Shown here in pieces: positions 1 through 8,307 of a stretch of DNA of 25,402 nt (its first letter is position 1; every line of letters starts with the position of its first letter). The notes under the pieces were generated by a model, which had not been told where the DNA came from, searched no databases, and saw only the letters and a list, made by a program, of their open reading frames with translations. The translations under genes were made by a program, and so were the position numbers. Source of the stretch: a virus; IMG/VR virus record IMGVR_UViG_3300031456_000057, positions 1 through 25,402 of that record. One strand, 5' to 3'.

Positions 1-1187
1 TCCGTACCCGAGAGCTCCAGCGTCAAACCGTCGACAGTGTCGCTGATCGCGGTGTCATTGAGGGTGAAGACACCGAGCGGGATGAACTCGTCCCGCGAGG
101 CGTCCAGCGACACCGCGAATTCGAGCCGCCTGAGAATCGGGGTCGGACCACCCAGGGTGTTCGTGCGCAGCGTCGCTCTGGCAAGCACTGTCTTAGCGAC
201 CAGGGACCCAATGACCAGCCGCGGGATAGGCTCGGCATCGGTGGCTACCTGCCAGCTCGCCCCGTTGTCGGTGGACGTCTCGATCAGCAGGCTCGCCCCG
301 GCTGGGATCACCGCATCCCACGCCACATAGCTACCGGTGACCGGAATGTCTTTCAGCACCATCGGCGGTGAAATCCACACGCCTTCAAGCGGGTTGATAA
401 TGGAGCGGACCGTGTTGGTTTCGAAGACCTTGCCGAGCATCATTGTCGTCGGACCGAACGACTGAGTCATTGCCCGGACAGTGTTCGTTTCGGTGATCTT
501 CCCCAGGGACATGACCTGGTCGGGCAGACCACGCACAAATATCGACGTGGCCGCCCACGGACCCGGATACAGCGCGGTGCCATTGGTGAGCGTCACCGCG
601 GTACGGGTACCACTAGTGCCGGATGCGCGCGGCTCCCATTCAAACATCGTGACCGGGCCGACGTTAATGCTGCCACCGCTGGCGCTCGACGCGCTCCGCG
701 CTTGCAGGATGCTCATGCCAGCGGCGGGTGTCCAGCTATTGAACCCGCTACCAGCGTCGTTGCTCTGTTGCTTGGTGTGATAGCAGAGCAACACCCCATA
801 CCCGGTGGCCACCGAAGGCGCAACAATGCTGGTGGCCCCAGTGGAAGACCCCGCCGTGGACGGCACCAGTGTGTACGTGGAATCCCATGCCCGGGCCGCG
901 ACACCCTCCATTGTGTACGCGCACACATTGGAGAATGTCATTACGCCGTCGCTGTCGCCGGCCACAGCGGTCTTTGTGAATACACCGACCCGCTTAGCGC
1001 CTGTAATTACCTGGTCATGAATCTTGCTCCAGCCGAAGAAATTCAGAAACGTAATGTTGGTTGGGCAGGTAACTCGAACGATGTGCTTATCGCCAGGTAT
1101 CCAACCAATGGCCAGCCGCAGCGGTGCCGTGGCGCCAGCGGGGGTAACCGTGGACGTGGCCCATGCGCCAACCAGCGTAACTGCCAT
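1..1187 (-). CDS. minor tail protein, 3' end cut off by the window edge
   Basis: An open frame begins at an ATG 5 bases after the stop of the preceding gene and stays open for 395 codons to the left edge, so its stop lies outside the window. The N-terminal half is beta-rich and low in charge. It is followed by two copies of a short motif, LGKITETNTVR and LGKVFETNTVR (about residues 230 and 250), of a kind common in actinophage tail proteins. A domain with a STDNGASW core follows. The last visible residues (EFIPLGVFTLNDTAISDTVDG) resemble the second half of the actinophage tail domain I know as DUF5047. The position after the tape measure and other tail-tip genes supports a tail-tip or host-recognition role. 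Family naming is from memory of motif patterns; the precise function is unknown. Confidence 0.75.
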   Translation of the reverse strand, partial: MAVTLVGAWATSTVTPAGATAPLRLAIGWIPGDKHIVRVTCPTNITFLNFFGWSKIHDQVITGAKRVGVFTKTAVAGDSDGVMTFSNVCAYTMEGVAARAWDSTYTLVPSTAGSSTGATSIVAPSVATGYGVLLCYHTKQQSNDAGSGFNSWTPAAGMSILQARSASSASGGSINVGPVTMFEWEPRASGTSGTRTAVTLTNGTALYPGPWAATSIFVRGLPDQVMSLGKITETNTVRAMTQSFGPTTMMLGKVFETNTVRSIINPLEGVWISPPMVLKDIPVTGSYVAWDAVIPAGASLLIETSTDNGASWQVATDAEPIPRLVIGSLVAKTVLARATLRTNTLGGPTPILRRLEFAVSLDASRDEFIPLGVFTLNDTAISDTVDGLTLELSGT

Positions 1188-1192
1188 GGGGG

Positions 1193-1642
1193 TTAGCTGG
1201 ACCCCGCCAGGCCAGCGGCATTAACCGAGGCGATCAGGTCGGACCCGTTGGTAGTCGCGGTGACCCCGTATTTCCACAATGGGATGATCGCCGAATCAAG
1301 CGAGTTAGAGGCCGGCGCGTAACACCACACCACCGCACCCAGCGCATTAGTCGGGGCCGCCGCGGTCCACGTTTGGTCGGGTGCGTCAACGTCGACACTG
1401 TTCGTGGTGTTATTCGGGGTGATCACAATACCGGTGGTGACCGGCTTGCGGACATAGTTGGAGAAGTCCGCCTCGGCGTTGCTCGCCTTAAGCGAAGCAA
1501 GGTCGGTGTAATTGTTTAATACGTCATCGGCTTGCAACCCAGCGCTTTTAAATAGCACCACAAGCAACCTGTCACTGGTATCTGGCAGGGTGCAGTAGTA
1601 CCGCCAAATTCCTTTGGCGATGTTGAACATAGTGTCAGACAT
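1193..1642 (-). CDS. hypothetical tail protein, 149 aa
   Basis: I chose the ATG at 1642 (MSDTMFNIAKG), which overlaps the stop of the upstream gene by 8 bases, rather than the longer frame from 1672, whose first residues fall inside the upstream gene. The protein has an aromatic, charged N-terminus (KGIWRYYCTLP) and a Thr/Asn/Ala-rich middle that looks like beta structure (VITPNNTTNSVDVDAPDQTW). There is no signal peptide or membrane segment. I do not recognise the family. It sits between two tail-tip genes in an unbroken coupled series, so a small structural or tail-tip assembly role is the most economical inference. A 7-bp hairpin with an AAAGGA loop lies about 20 bases inside the start, probably by chance. 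Confidence 0.6.
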   Translation of the reverse strand: MSDTMFNIAKGIWRYYCTLPDTSDRLLVVLFKSAGLQADDVLNNYTDLASLKASNAEADFSNYVRKPVTTGIVITPNNTTNSVDVDAPDQTWTAAAPTNALGAVVWCYAPASNSLDSAIIPLWKYGVTATTNGSDLIASVNAAGLAGSS

Positions 1643-2021
1643 GACCAGGAGCCCCCAGAACCAGAAAGCCATCTACGTTTGACTGGACACCCCAGGACTC
1701 ACCTTCGCTCCAGTCGTCGGCGGTCTCATTCAGTGACACAAACTCAGCAATCACTGGCACGCGGACCCCCAGATAGAGCTTGAGGATTGTTCCGAATGGT
1801 GCGAGCAAATCGCGGATCGTGGCCGGCGTAAGCGTCTGATCGGGGTCGGCCACGGTCGCGGTAAAGCGCCGCATGTACTTGTTGTTGCGGTCGGCATCGA
1901 CCGTCCCGGCGTGGACCTGGAGGGAGATAACCACTACGCCCTCTTGGAGCACGTCGACCCGGCAAATGTGCTGGTGCGATCCCTTGACCAGCAGCGCGAA
2001 TTCGCGGGTGATACCGAGCAT
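1635..2021 (-). CDS. tail protein resembling the N-terminal half of a DUF5047-like domain, 128 aa
   Basis: The ATG overlaps the stop of the 558-aa tail gene in a TAATG junction. The sequence (ICRVDVLQEGVVV, then GTVDADRNNKYMRRFTATVAD, then LLAPFGTILKLYLGV) follows the pattern of the first half of the actinobacterial phage tail family I know as DUF5047: a bulky N-terminal strand, a 'V..G.V..DR...RR' stretch and a 'L.PFG..l.ly.G' stretch. The usual continuation, an IPLGVF-type strand, is not here but appears near the far end of the partial gene at the left edge. The protein may therefore be one half of a domain that is a single chain elsewhere. The likely location is the tail tip. The assignment rests on motif resemblance only. 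Confidence 0.6.
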   Translation of the reverse strand: MLGITREFALLVKGSHQHICRVDVLQEGVVVISLQVHAGTVDADRNNKYMRRFTATVADPDQTLTPATIRDLLAPFGTILKLYLGVRVPVIAEFVSLNETADDWSEGESWGVQSNVDGFLVLGAPGHV

Positions 2022-3697
2022 TAGCGCTTCTCTCCGTGGTTCGGAGAGGTCGGCGGGTACGTCTCAGTCCACGGGATACCGATCTTGCGGTATTGGGTGT
2101 CGTTCCACCGCATGCCCCATTGGCCCTGGTCCAGGTCACCGAGCGACACATACCACTGTTCGCCGTTGGGGGCCTGGAGGAGAAGTGTCCGACCGGGGTC
2201 ATTGATGACCTGGAATTTCTCCCACGAATCTTCTGTGCCGTCAGCCTCGGGAACGAATACCGCGGTGATGTCCCCCTCCCAGCCGTACTGAGGACCATTG
2301 ACAATGATCTTCTTGGCTTGGCGGTTGAGGTCGGACACCAGCGGGGTAAAGATGCCGCGGGCGCGGGGCCGCTTGCTGGAGTGCTCGTGAACCCAGAGCC
2401 GGATATTGAGCGCCGGCACGAGCGGGTCTTTGAGCCACCAGTCATCGGTGAGCGGGGTCGCCGTGGCGATGTTGCTGTAACCGGACGTGACGGTAATCGA
2501 ATTGAGGATGCGATACGCGGCGCCGCGATACCAGCGCGTGCGACCGGACGGGGCTTCGTAATCGTAGAGGAGCGAATCGCGCTCAGCGTCTACGTCGACC
2601 TGGAGACCATTCCGGAGCAGCGCCCAGGTAACGCCCATATTGTCGCTGTATTCGAGATTATATGTGTCGGTCGCCGGCGAAGGGCCGCCCTCATGGAGGT
2701 CCAGGCGAATGCGGTTGAGGTCGGCCTCATAAGTCGCGGTGAGCAGCGGCTCCGGGGGACCCGGTACGTCTTGCACCCATTGCCAGTAGTTCCACGTGGA
2801 CAAGTGCCGGCCGATACCGGACCACACCTGCTCGACCTGGACATAAGCCCGGTAGGTCCCATTGGGGAAGTCCCGGTTCACACCCCAGAAAACGTCCTCG
2901 CCCTTAATCCACCCGTCGCCGTCCGCGAGTGGGGACTGCACTGTCTCGTCGAACGCGACGCTGGTTTCCGGGTCAAATGAGGGCTGCGTATAGACGTCCT
3001 CGGTGAAGATCCGGGATCGGAACGCCTGCTGCTTATCCGACTCCGCGTCTTCGTAGACCCATTGAATGGTGGGGAGGGTGATGTCAACGAGCGGACCGAC
3101 CGGGCCGACGACGGTTACCGCGGGGCGCTCGTTGTAATCCAAATCAACGAGCACCTCGGAAATGCGTAGCTCAACGTCTTCGTCGTCGGTGCGACCGAGG
3201 CTCACAAAGAAATCGTTGAAGCTCTGCTCTGTCCATTCGCCGCCGCCCGGCTGCTCCAAATAATAGGAGAGGTCAACCGTCGTCCACTCGGGCGGGTCCG
3301 GCGGATCTGTGGGGTTCGGCTTCGGTGGCTTACGCGGACAGCGGAACCCGAACAGGATACGGAAAATGAACTCGATCAGGAGGCCAATGAACCCGTGCAT
3401 ATGGAAGCCGCAATGAGGGTGCGGGGTGGGCGGGTCCGGGTCATCATCGGTGGCCTGGATTTTCTGCACCCGGATACGACTCCGCACAGCAAAAATCTTC
3501 GCGCCGTCCGGAACGTCGAAATCCTGGATCGAGAACTTAGCGATCTCGCCATCGGTCTGCACCCGCTGATTGACCTCAATATAGGTGAGGTCATTGTCAT
3601 CATTGAGGCAGGCGTGCATGGTGATCCCGGGCGGGCCGACCTTAGCCCAAACACCTTCTTGCAGAGTCCCGTCCGGGCGAGTCGTGATGATGGGCAT
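2021..3697 (-). CDS. minor tail protein with a hydrophobic His/Cys/Pro insertion, 558 aa
   Basis: The ATG overlaps the tape measure stop (TGATG). The position directly after the tape measure is where siphophages encode distal-tail and tail-tip proteins. Residues 1-80 are beta-rich. Residues 86-140 form an odd insertion: an acidic/proline stretch, a His/Cys cluster (HPHCGFHMHG), a strongly hydrophobic run (about residues 102-118) and a Pro/Lys stretch (RCPRKPPKPNP). Residues about 140-330 carry strands typical of actinophage tail proteins (for example GTYRAYVQVEQVW). Residues about 335-430 look like a fibronectin type III-like module (YNLEYSDNMGVTW and RWYRGAAYRI). The C-terminus (about 440-558) resembles a carbohydrate-binding-like beta domain. 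Function beyond a tail structural role is inferred. Confidence 0.7.
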   Translation of the reverse strand: MPIITTRPDGTLQEGVWAKVGPPGITMHACLNDDNDLTYIEVNQRVQTDGEIAKFSIQDFDVPDGAKIFAVRSRIRVQKIQATDDDPDPPTPHPHCGFHMHGFIGLLIEFIFRILFGFRCPRKPPKPNPTDPPDPPEWTTVDLSYYLEQPGGGEWTEQSFNDFFVSLGRTDDEDVELRISEVLVDLDYNERPAVTVVGPVGPLVDITLPTIQWVYEDAESDKQQAFRSRIFTEDVYTQPSFDPETSVAFDETVQSPLADGDGWIKGEDVFWGVNRDFPNGTYRAYVQVEQVWSGIGRHLSTWNYWQWVQDVPGPPEPLLTATYEADLNRIRLDLHEGGPSPATDTYNLEYSDNMGVTWALLRNGLQVDVDAERDSLLYDYEAPSGRTRWYRGAAYRILNSITVTSGYSNIATATPLTDDWWLKDPLVPALNIRLWVHEHSSKRPRARGIFTPLVSDLNRQAKKIIVNGPQYGWEGDITAVFVPEADGTEDSWEKFQVINDPGRTLLLQAPNGEQWYVSLGDLDQGQWGMRWNDTQYRKIGIPWTETYPPTSPNHGEKR

Positions 3698-6600
3698 CAG
3701 TAGTCCCGCTGTGCTTCGATAGCCCGACGCGTGTCTTTGTAGCCACGCACGATCCGCTTATCAATCACAGGCGTTAGCTCCGTGCTGTCGATCTTCGCGG
3801 TCACGTAGACATTGGTGACCGGCTCGGCCGCCATCGGAGCAGCATTGGCCGCTGTAAACGAGGCGCCGGCCGCTTGCATGGTGGTGCTCGGTACACCGGC
3901 CGCGCTCATTGCCCCGCTCAGCGCGTTATTGGCCACCGCACCGAGTGCGCTCGCCGAGGTCGCCACCGCCGATTGGGTGTCATCCATCCCCCCCGCGAAC
4001 GCATACCCGAAGTTCTGACCGATTGCGATAGCGACCTTGGACGGCGACGCCATCTGAATACCGCTCATGGTGGATTGAGCGGCGACCTGCGCGAGGTATT
4101 GGCCGGCGGCCTGGACAGCGGGCGCGGCGTCAATCATTCCCTGCGCCATCGAAATGCCGTAGGCGTAGCCGATCTGATAGAAGATGTCGACGTATTGAAT
4201 GAGGATGTCGACTACCTGAGCGATGATATCCAGCATTGCCTGGAAACCTTGGAGCGTGACGTCCAGCATGGCTTGCAGACCCTGAACCCAGCCGCTGTAC
4301 ATCGCATTAATGCCGTCGATGATTGCGGCTGTCATGGCGATCATCGCGGCTTCGATCGCGGCTTGTGCCGCCGGGAAAACCTCATTCACCTTGGCAAGGA
4401 ATGCGTCCAGCTTCGGACCAATTCCGTCGACCGCGGTCCCAAGATTGGTGATCGCCGTATTCAAATTGGTGATGTTAGTGACCAGGGTGGCGAGCGCCGG
4501 GTTAGTGGTGACCAGCGCTGTTCCCAAATTGGTCATGCTCAGCGTAAATGTGGTGAGCGCCGGATTCAGCTTGGCTAGCGTGTCGCTCCAGATAGTGAGT
4601 GCCGGGTTAAGCGTACCGAGGGTGGCGGTAAACGTCGTCAGCTGAGGATTAGCCGTGACCAGCGCCGTACCCAGCGCCGTCATGGAATCCTTGAATACGA
4701 CCAGCGCCGGGTTGAGCGTGGTGAGTGTGGTACCCCAGACAGCCAGCGCCGGGTTGAGCTTTGCCAGCGCATCGGCAAGAGGTTGCACCAGCGGGTTGAA
4801 TGTTCCCAGCGCGGTCCCCAGTGCACCCAGGTTAGTGACGAATGGGGGGAGCTGCGCGTTAAGGGTGGTGAGGCTGCTCGCCCAAATCACCATTGCCGGG
4901 GCGAGTGCCACTACCTGCGCGGTGAACGTGACGAATAGCGGATTGAGCGTGGTGAGCGCGGTCCCCAATGCGACCAGCGCCAACGTGAATGGGGTGAGCA
5001 GCGGGTTAAGCGTCCCCAGGTTGGTACCCCAGGTAGCGAGCACCGGGTTAAGCGCAACGAGGTTTGTGGCAAATGTCGCCATCAATGGGTTGAGCGTGGT
5101 GAGCGCTGTACCCATTGTGGTGATGCTGGTCGTAAAGGGGAGCAGCTGCGGATTGAGCGTCGTCAGCGCACCGGACCAGGCGGTCAGCTGCGGCACCAGC
5201 GCGAGCAGCGCGGTATTGAGCGCCGTCAGTACCGCCACTTGCGGGCTGAGCGTCCCCAGGTTCGTCGAGAGAGTGGCAAGGGCGGTGTTGACCAGACCCA
5301 ACGGTCCCGCGCCGTTAGCGGCTGATGTGGACACCCCTGCTAGGGCGGTACCGAGGGTGGCGACCTGAGGTGCGGAGTTGGACGACGCGGTACCGACGCC
5401 GACCATGGAGTCCGCCGCGCCCTGGACGTCGCTCACCAGAGTGGGCGCGGCACCGGTCACACCTTGGGACCAGCCGGCCACAGTGTCCGCACCGATACCC
5501 GCGAACTCCGTGGACGGCGAGCCGATACCCAGGATCGACTTCGCCTTATCGAGAATACCTTTACCGATTGAGGTGATCTTGTCCCATAGCGCGCTTGCCG
5601 CGCCGGTCACTCCATTGATCAGACCCATGATCAGGTCTTTGCCCATTTGCAGCATCTGCGCGGGCAAACCGGTGAGGAAATTCCACACCACAGTCCAACC
5701 GGTCTGTACCGCCGTGCTCACCGAGGTCCAGGCCGTCGTTGCCGCTGTGACAATGAAATTCCAGGCTGCTGTTGCCCAACCGGCGATGGTGGTACCGATG
5801 CCCGAGATGAAACCCCAAACCGCGTTCCAACCATTAGTGACCGCTGTCGTAACCGCGGTCCAGGCTGTCGTTGCCGCCGTGGCGATCCAATTCCAAGCGG
5901 CTGTCGCCCATCCCGCGATCGTCGAACCGATACCGGAAAGGAATCCCCAAACCGCATTCCAACCAGTAGTGACCGCCGCAACGACTGCGTTCCAAGCGTC
6001 GACAACCGCTTGCGAAACAGCGGACCAGGCCGCAATCGTCCACGCTTTGATCGTGTCCCAATTGGCGATGATCAGCGCGGCCAGCGCGATCACGGCGGCG
6101 ATAACCCATCCAATGGGACCCAGCGCGATAAACCAGGCCAGCGCGACACGCGCCGCCGCGAGCAGGGACTGAGCCCCTATCCAAACCCACTTGCCGACGA
6201 AAGCCAGCGCCGCGGACGCCATGCTGGCGACCGCGGACGCCATCTGCGAGCCGGTGGTAATCACCCACGCCCCGGCTGCTTTCGCCGCCTGAATGCCGGA
6301 CTGGAGCGCGATCTTCGCCCACTCGGCAACGAACTTGAGGGCCGCCCCCGCCATATCGGAGAGTGCGGACGCCATCTGCGAGCCCTTGGTGAGAGCCCAC
6401 GCCCCGGCGGTCTTTGCCGCGTTGAGCGCCGATTCAGCGGCGACCTTGACCCAATGCCCGACCCATTCCGCCGCGCCCTTACCCCACTTCGCGGCAGCGG
6501 ACACCCCATCTGCCGCTGACTTACCGAGGTCCAGCGCCGCGCTACCGGCCTTGGCCGCGAACTCGCCGACCTTGACCGACGCGGCCCCGATGTTCTGGAG

Positions 6601-8307
6601 CAGACCGAATGCCCCGACAACGCCCTTGACCAAGCCGGTGAGGGGTGAGAGCACAAAGCCGAGGATCTTGAGCCCGCCACCGAATGCCAGAACGTTGCCG
6701 ATGATGGGGGCAAGGATGGGTGCCCACTCGGAGAGGAACCCCGCCACCGTCTGCACGATCGGACCGAGAGTTTGGATGGCATTGTGCAGGCCGGTCGAAA
6801 GCTCGGTCGACACAGCCTTAATGAACGGCAGCGCCTTCTGAAACGCGGGATAGAACTGCTCCCACGCCTGCTTAGCGAGGTCGACCGCGGTTTTGAGACT
6901 CGAGCGCAAGAAGTCGCCGAGCTGCTTTAGCGCACCCTGGACCTGCGCTGATTGCATGAACTTGACTACCTGGTCCGTGAGTGCGCGGACACTCCCCAGC
7001 GACGCCCCAGCACCACCACCCAGACCCTTAAATAGCGCCGAGAAGACCTGGCCGACGTTGCCGATGATCGCGCCCAGATCCTTGACACCCTGGACAGCGT
7101 CCATCATCCACTGTGCGAGTTGCCCAGTCTCCCGAGCCTTGGAGATAAACGCGGCCCACTTGGTGGTGAGCGAACCGACGTTGCCGGTCATCCCGCCGAT
7201 TACCTGGAGGCCGACTACGCCGATGTCCCGGAAGATCTGCAGAATCGGCTGCACGCCCGCTTTGAGGTTGGCGAGGATAGCGCCGACCGTGGAGAACGCC
7301 GTCCCCACATCGGACACGGTCTGCTTCTGGAGGGCGAACTTTCCGAATTCCTTGACGATGCCGTTAATGGCGATAGCAACAGCGCCCATCCCCTTCTGGA
7401 GCACGGGGAGGTACTTCGTCGCCAGCGCGGAAATCTCGGCCGACACACCCGCAAACAGCTTTTGCTGAACGGAGTTGCGCAGCTGCTCCCACGCCGGCTT
7501 GAGCGCGCGGATATTGAGGGCGAGCGCCTGGACCGCCGGTGACTGACCCTCCAGCGCCTTAGTGAGCGCCTTCGCGTCCTTGGCGTCGAACGCCTTTTTG
7601 ATGGTGTCGCCAACTCCAGCGAACCCGACTTTGAGGGTTGCGCCGACCACACCGAGCCCGACCAGCGCACCAGCCGCGATACCGGCGAGCCCGGACAGCT
7701 GGGATAGCGCGGACCCCAGAAATTGCACGGCGGAGCCCCCCACCTGGAGGGCTCCACCGAGGGCAATTGCCGCGGTGCCGGCGTTATTGATGACCCCGAC
7801 AAACTTGCCGAGGTCAGCCGTCGCGCTACCGAACGCTGTCTTAGCGTCGCTACCTATCTTGCCGATCGACTTACTCACGGCGGTCAGCGCGGGTCCAACT
7901 CGCGCCGTGTCTACGTCGACTTTGACCGTGTTCTTCTTGTCGATCAAACCGGCGAGCTGGACACCCAGCGCGGCTAGCCTGGCTTGAGCCACAGCAATAT
8001 CGGCGTCGACCTTGGCAGAGTGCGGCTTAGCCTGCAATTGTTCAAGGTTCAGCGTGATCTTCGCTATGTTGGCCTGGGCCACCGCAATATCGGCGTCGAT
8101 TTTTGCTTTGGTGAGATTGGGAACCGACTTGATAGCGGAGTTCGCGTCGGCCGCACCACGCACGGCACCACTAGCGTTCGCGTCAATGGTGACGCTGACA
8201 CGATTCTCAATGGACGCGACAAGCTTCTCCAGCGCGGCGAGATCCGTCAGGATCGCCGAGAGGTTGGCGTCACCGTCAACTCTGAGTTTCGATGTCCTCG
8301 TCGCCAT
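3697..8307 (-). CDS. tape measure protein, 1536 aa
   Basis: This is the longest gene and directly follows the tail assembly chaperone pair, the usual place for the tape measure. The ATG lies about 10 to 15 bases after a purine-rich ribosome binding site (AAAGGAGAGGGGG) inside the end of the chaperone frame. The protein is Ala-rich and mostly helical: an N-terminal coiled-coil region, a Gly/Ala/Val-rich hydrophobic stretch near residues 175-235, Trp-rich 44-residue repeats (about residues 640-870), a strong membrane-like segment (WFIALGPIGWVIAAVIALAA), and a 49-residue superrepeat (about residues 1031-1289). Tape measure length sets tail length at roughly 0.15 nm per residue in known phages, suggesting a tail of about 230 nm. 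I see no recognisable peptidase or lysozyme domain. Confidence 0.93.
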   Translation of the reverse strand: MATRTSKLRVDGDANLSAILTDLAALEKLVASIENRVSVTIDANASGAVRGAADANSAIKSVPNLTKAKIDADIAVAQANIAKITLNLEQLQAKPHSAKVDADIAVAQARLAALGVQLAGLIDKKNTVKVDVDTARVGPALTAVSKSIGKIGSDAKTAFGSATADLGKFVGVINNAGTAAIALGGALQVGGSAVQFLGSALSQLSGLAGIAAGALVGLGVVGATLKVGFAGVGDTIKKAFDAKDAKALTKALEGQSPAVQALALNIRALKPAWEQLRNSVQQKLFAGVSAEISALATKYLPVLQKGMGAVAIAINGIVKEFGKFALQKQTVSDVGTAFSTVGAILANLKAGVQPILQIFRDIGVVGLQVIGGMTGNVGSLTTKWAAFISKARETGQLAQWMMDAVQGVKDLGAIIGNVGQVFSALFKGLGGGAGASLGSVRALTDQVVKFMQSAQVQGALKQLGDFLRSSLKTAVDLAKQAWEQFYPAFQKALPFIKAVSTELSTGLHNAIQTLGPIVQTVAGFLSEWAPILAPIIGNVLAFGGGLKILGFVLSPLTGLVKGVVGAFGLLQNIGAASVKVGEFAAKAGSAALDLGKSAADGVSAAAKWGKGAAEWVGHWVKVAAESALNAAKTAGAWALTKGSQMASALSDMAGAALKFVAEWAKIALQSGIQAAKAAGAWVITTGSQMASAVASMASAALAFVGKWVWIGAQSLLAAARVALAWFIALGPIGWVIAAVIALAALIIANWDTIKAWTIAAWSAVSQAVVDAWNAVVAAVTTGWNAVWGFLSGIGSTIAGWATAAWNWIATAATTAWTAVTTAVTNGWNAVWGFISGIGTTIAGWATAAWNFIVTAATTAWTSVSTAVQTGWTVVWNFLTGLPAQMLQMGKDLIMGLINGVTGAASALWDKITSIGKGILDKAKSILGIGSPSTEFAGIGADTVAGWSQGVTGAAPTLVSDVQGAADSMVGVGTASSNSAPQVATLGTALAGVSTSAANGAGPLGLVNTALATLSTNLGTLSPQVAVLTALNTALLALVPQLTAWSGALTTLNPQLLPFTTSITTMGTALTTLNPLMATFATNLVALNPVLATWGTNLGTLNPLLTPFTLALVALGTALTTLNPLFVTFTAQVVALAPAMVIWASSLTTLNAQLPPFVTNLGALGTALGTFNPLVQPLADALAKLNPALAVWGTTLTTLNPALVVFKDSMTALGTALVTANPQLTTFTATLGTLNPALTIWSDTLAKLNPALTTFTLSMTNLGTALVTTNPALATLVTNITNLNTAITNLGTAVDGIGPKLDAFLAKVNEVFPAAQAAIEAAMIAMTAAIIDGINAMYSGWVQGLQAMLDVTLQGFQAMLDIIAQVVDILIQYVDIFYQIGYAYGISMAQGMIDAAPAVQAAGQYLAQVAAQSTMSGIQMASPSKVAIAIGQNFGYAFAGGMDDTQSAVATSASALGAVANNALSGAMSAAGVPSTTMQAAGASFTAANAAPMAAEPVTNVYVTAKIDSTELTPVIDKRIVRGYKDTRRAIEAQRDY
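4441..5217 (-). repeat. 147-bp tandem superrepeat in the tape measure gene
   Basis: Four full units start at 5112, 4965, 4818 and 4671, and a partial fifth starts at 4524, all exactly 147 bases apart. A degenerate 105-base lead-in precedes the first. Each unit encodes 49 residues arranged as seven heptads with Leu or an aromatic at positions 4 and 7, for example GTALTTL, NPLMATF, ATNLVAL, NPVLATW. Asn-Pro recurs at the start of every second heptad. The units have diverged in sequence but not in length, so the array is old and is maintained in register. Confidence 0.9.
5701..5964 (-). repeat. 132-bp Trp-rich tandem repeat in the tape measure gene
   Basis: Two units begin at 5964 and 5832 (GWNAVWGF, then SGIG, TIAGWATAAWN), with a degenerate third start (GWTVVWNF) at 5700. 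The period is 132 bases or 44 residues. Repeats of this Trp-rich type are familiar in tape measure proteins of long-tailed phages. Confidence 0.85.
6121..6384 (-). repeat. second 132-bp repeat tract in the tape measure gene
   Basis: Two units start at 6384 and 6252, each beginning GSQMASA and followed by A.AL.FV..W and a Gln/Ala-rich helix. A more degenerate copy lies just upstream (EWVGHWVKVAAESALNAAK). The spacing is again exactly 132 bases or 44 residues, the same period as the Trp-rich tract, although the sequences differ. Confidence 0.75.

Noticed and set aside
1602-1619. CGCCAAA/TTTGGCG 7-bp hairpin with a TTCC loop near the start of the 149-aa gene
   Set aside because: It is inside coding sequence (IAKGIW), only 7 bp and has no other regulatory sign. 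Chance is likely, although an effect on translation cannot be excluded.
2036-2980. A 314-residue plus-strand ORF and other long plus-strand ORFs (for example 8440-9561, 11930-12856, 19127-19972)
   Set aside because: Each lies fully opposite a convincing minus-strand gene. They have Arg/Pro/Gly-heavy, unstructured translations and no plausible ribosome binding sites, as expected of shadows in high-G+C DNA.
4441-5217. Regularly spaced repeats considered as a CRISPR-like array
   Set aside because: The units are coding, contiguous without spacers, and translate to one unbroken tape measure frame.
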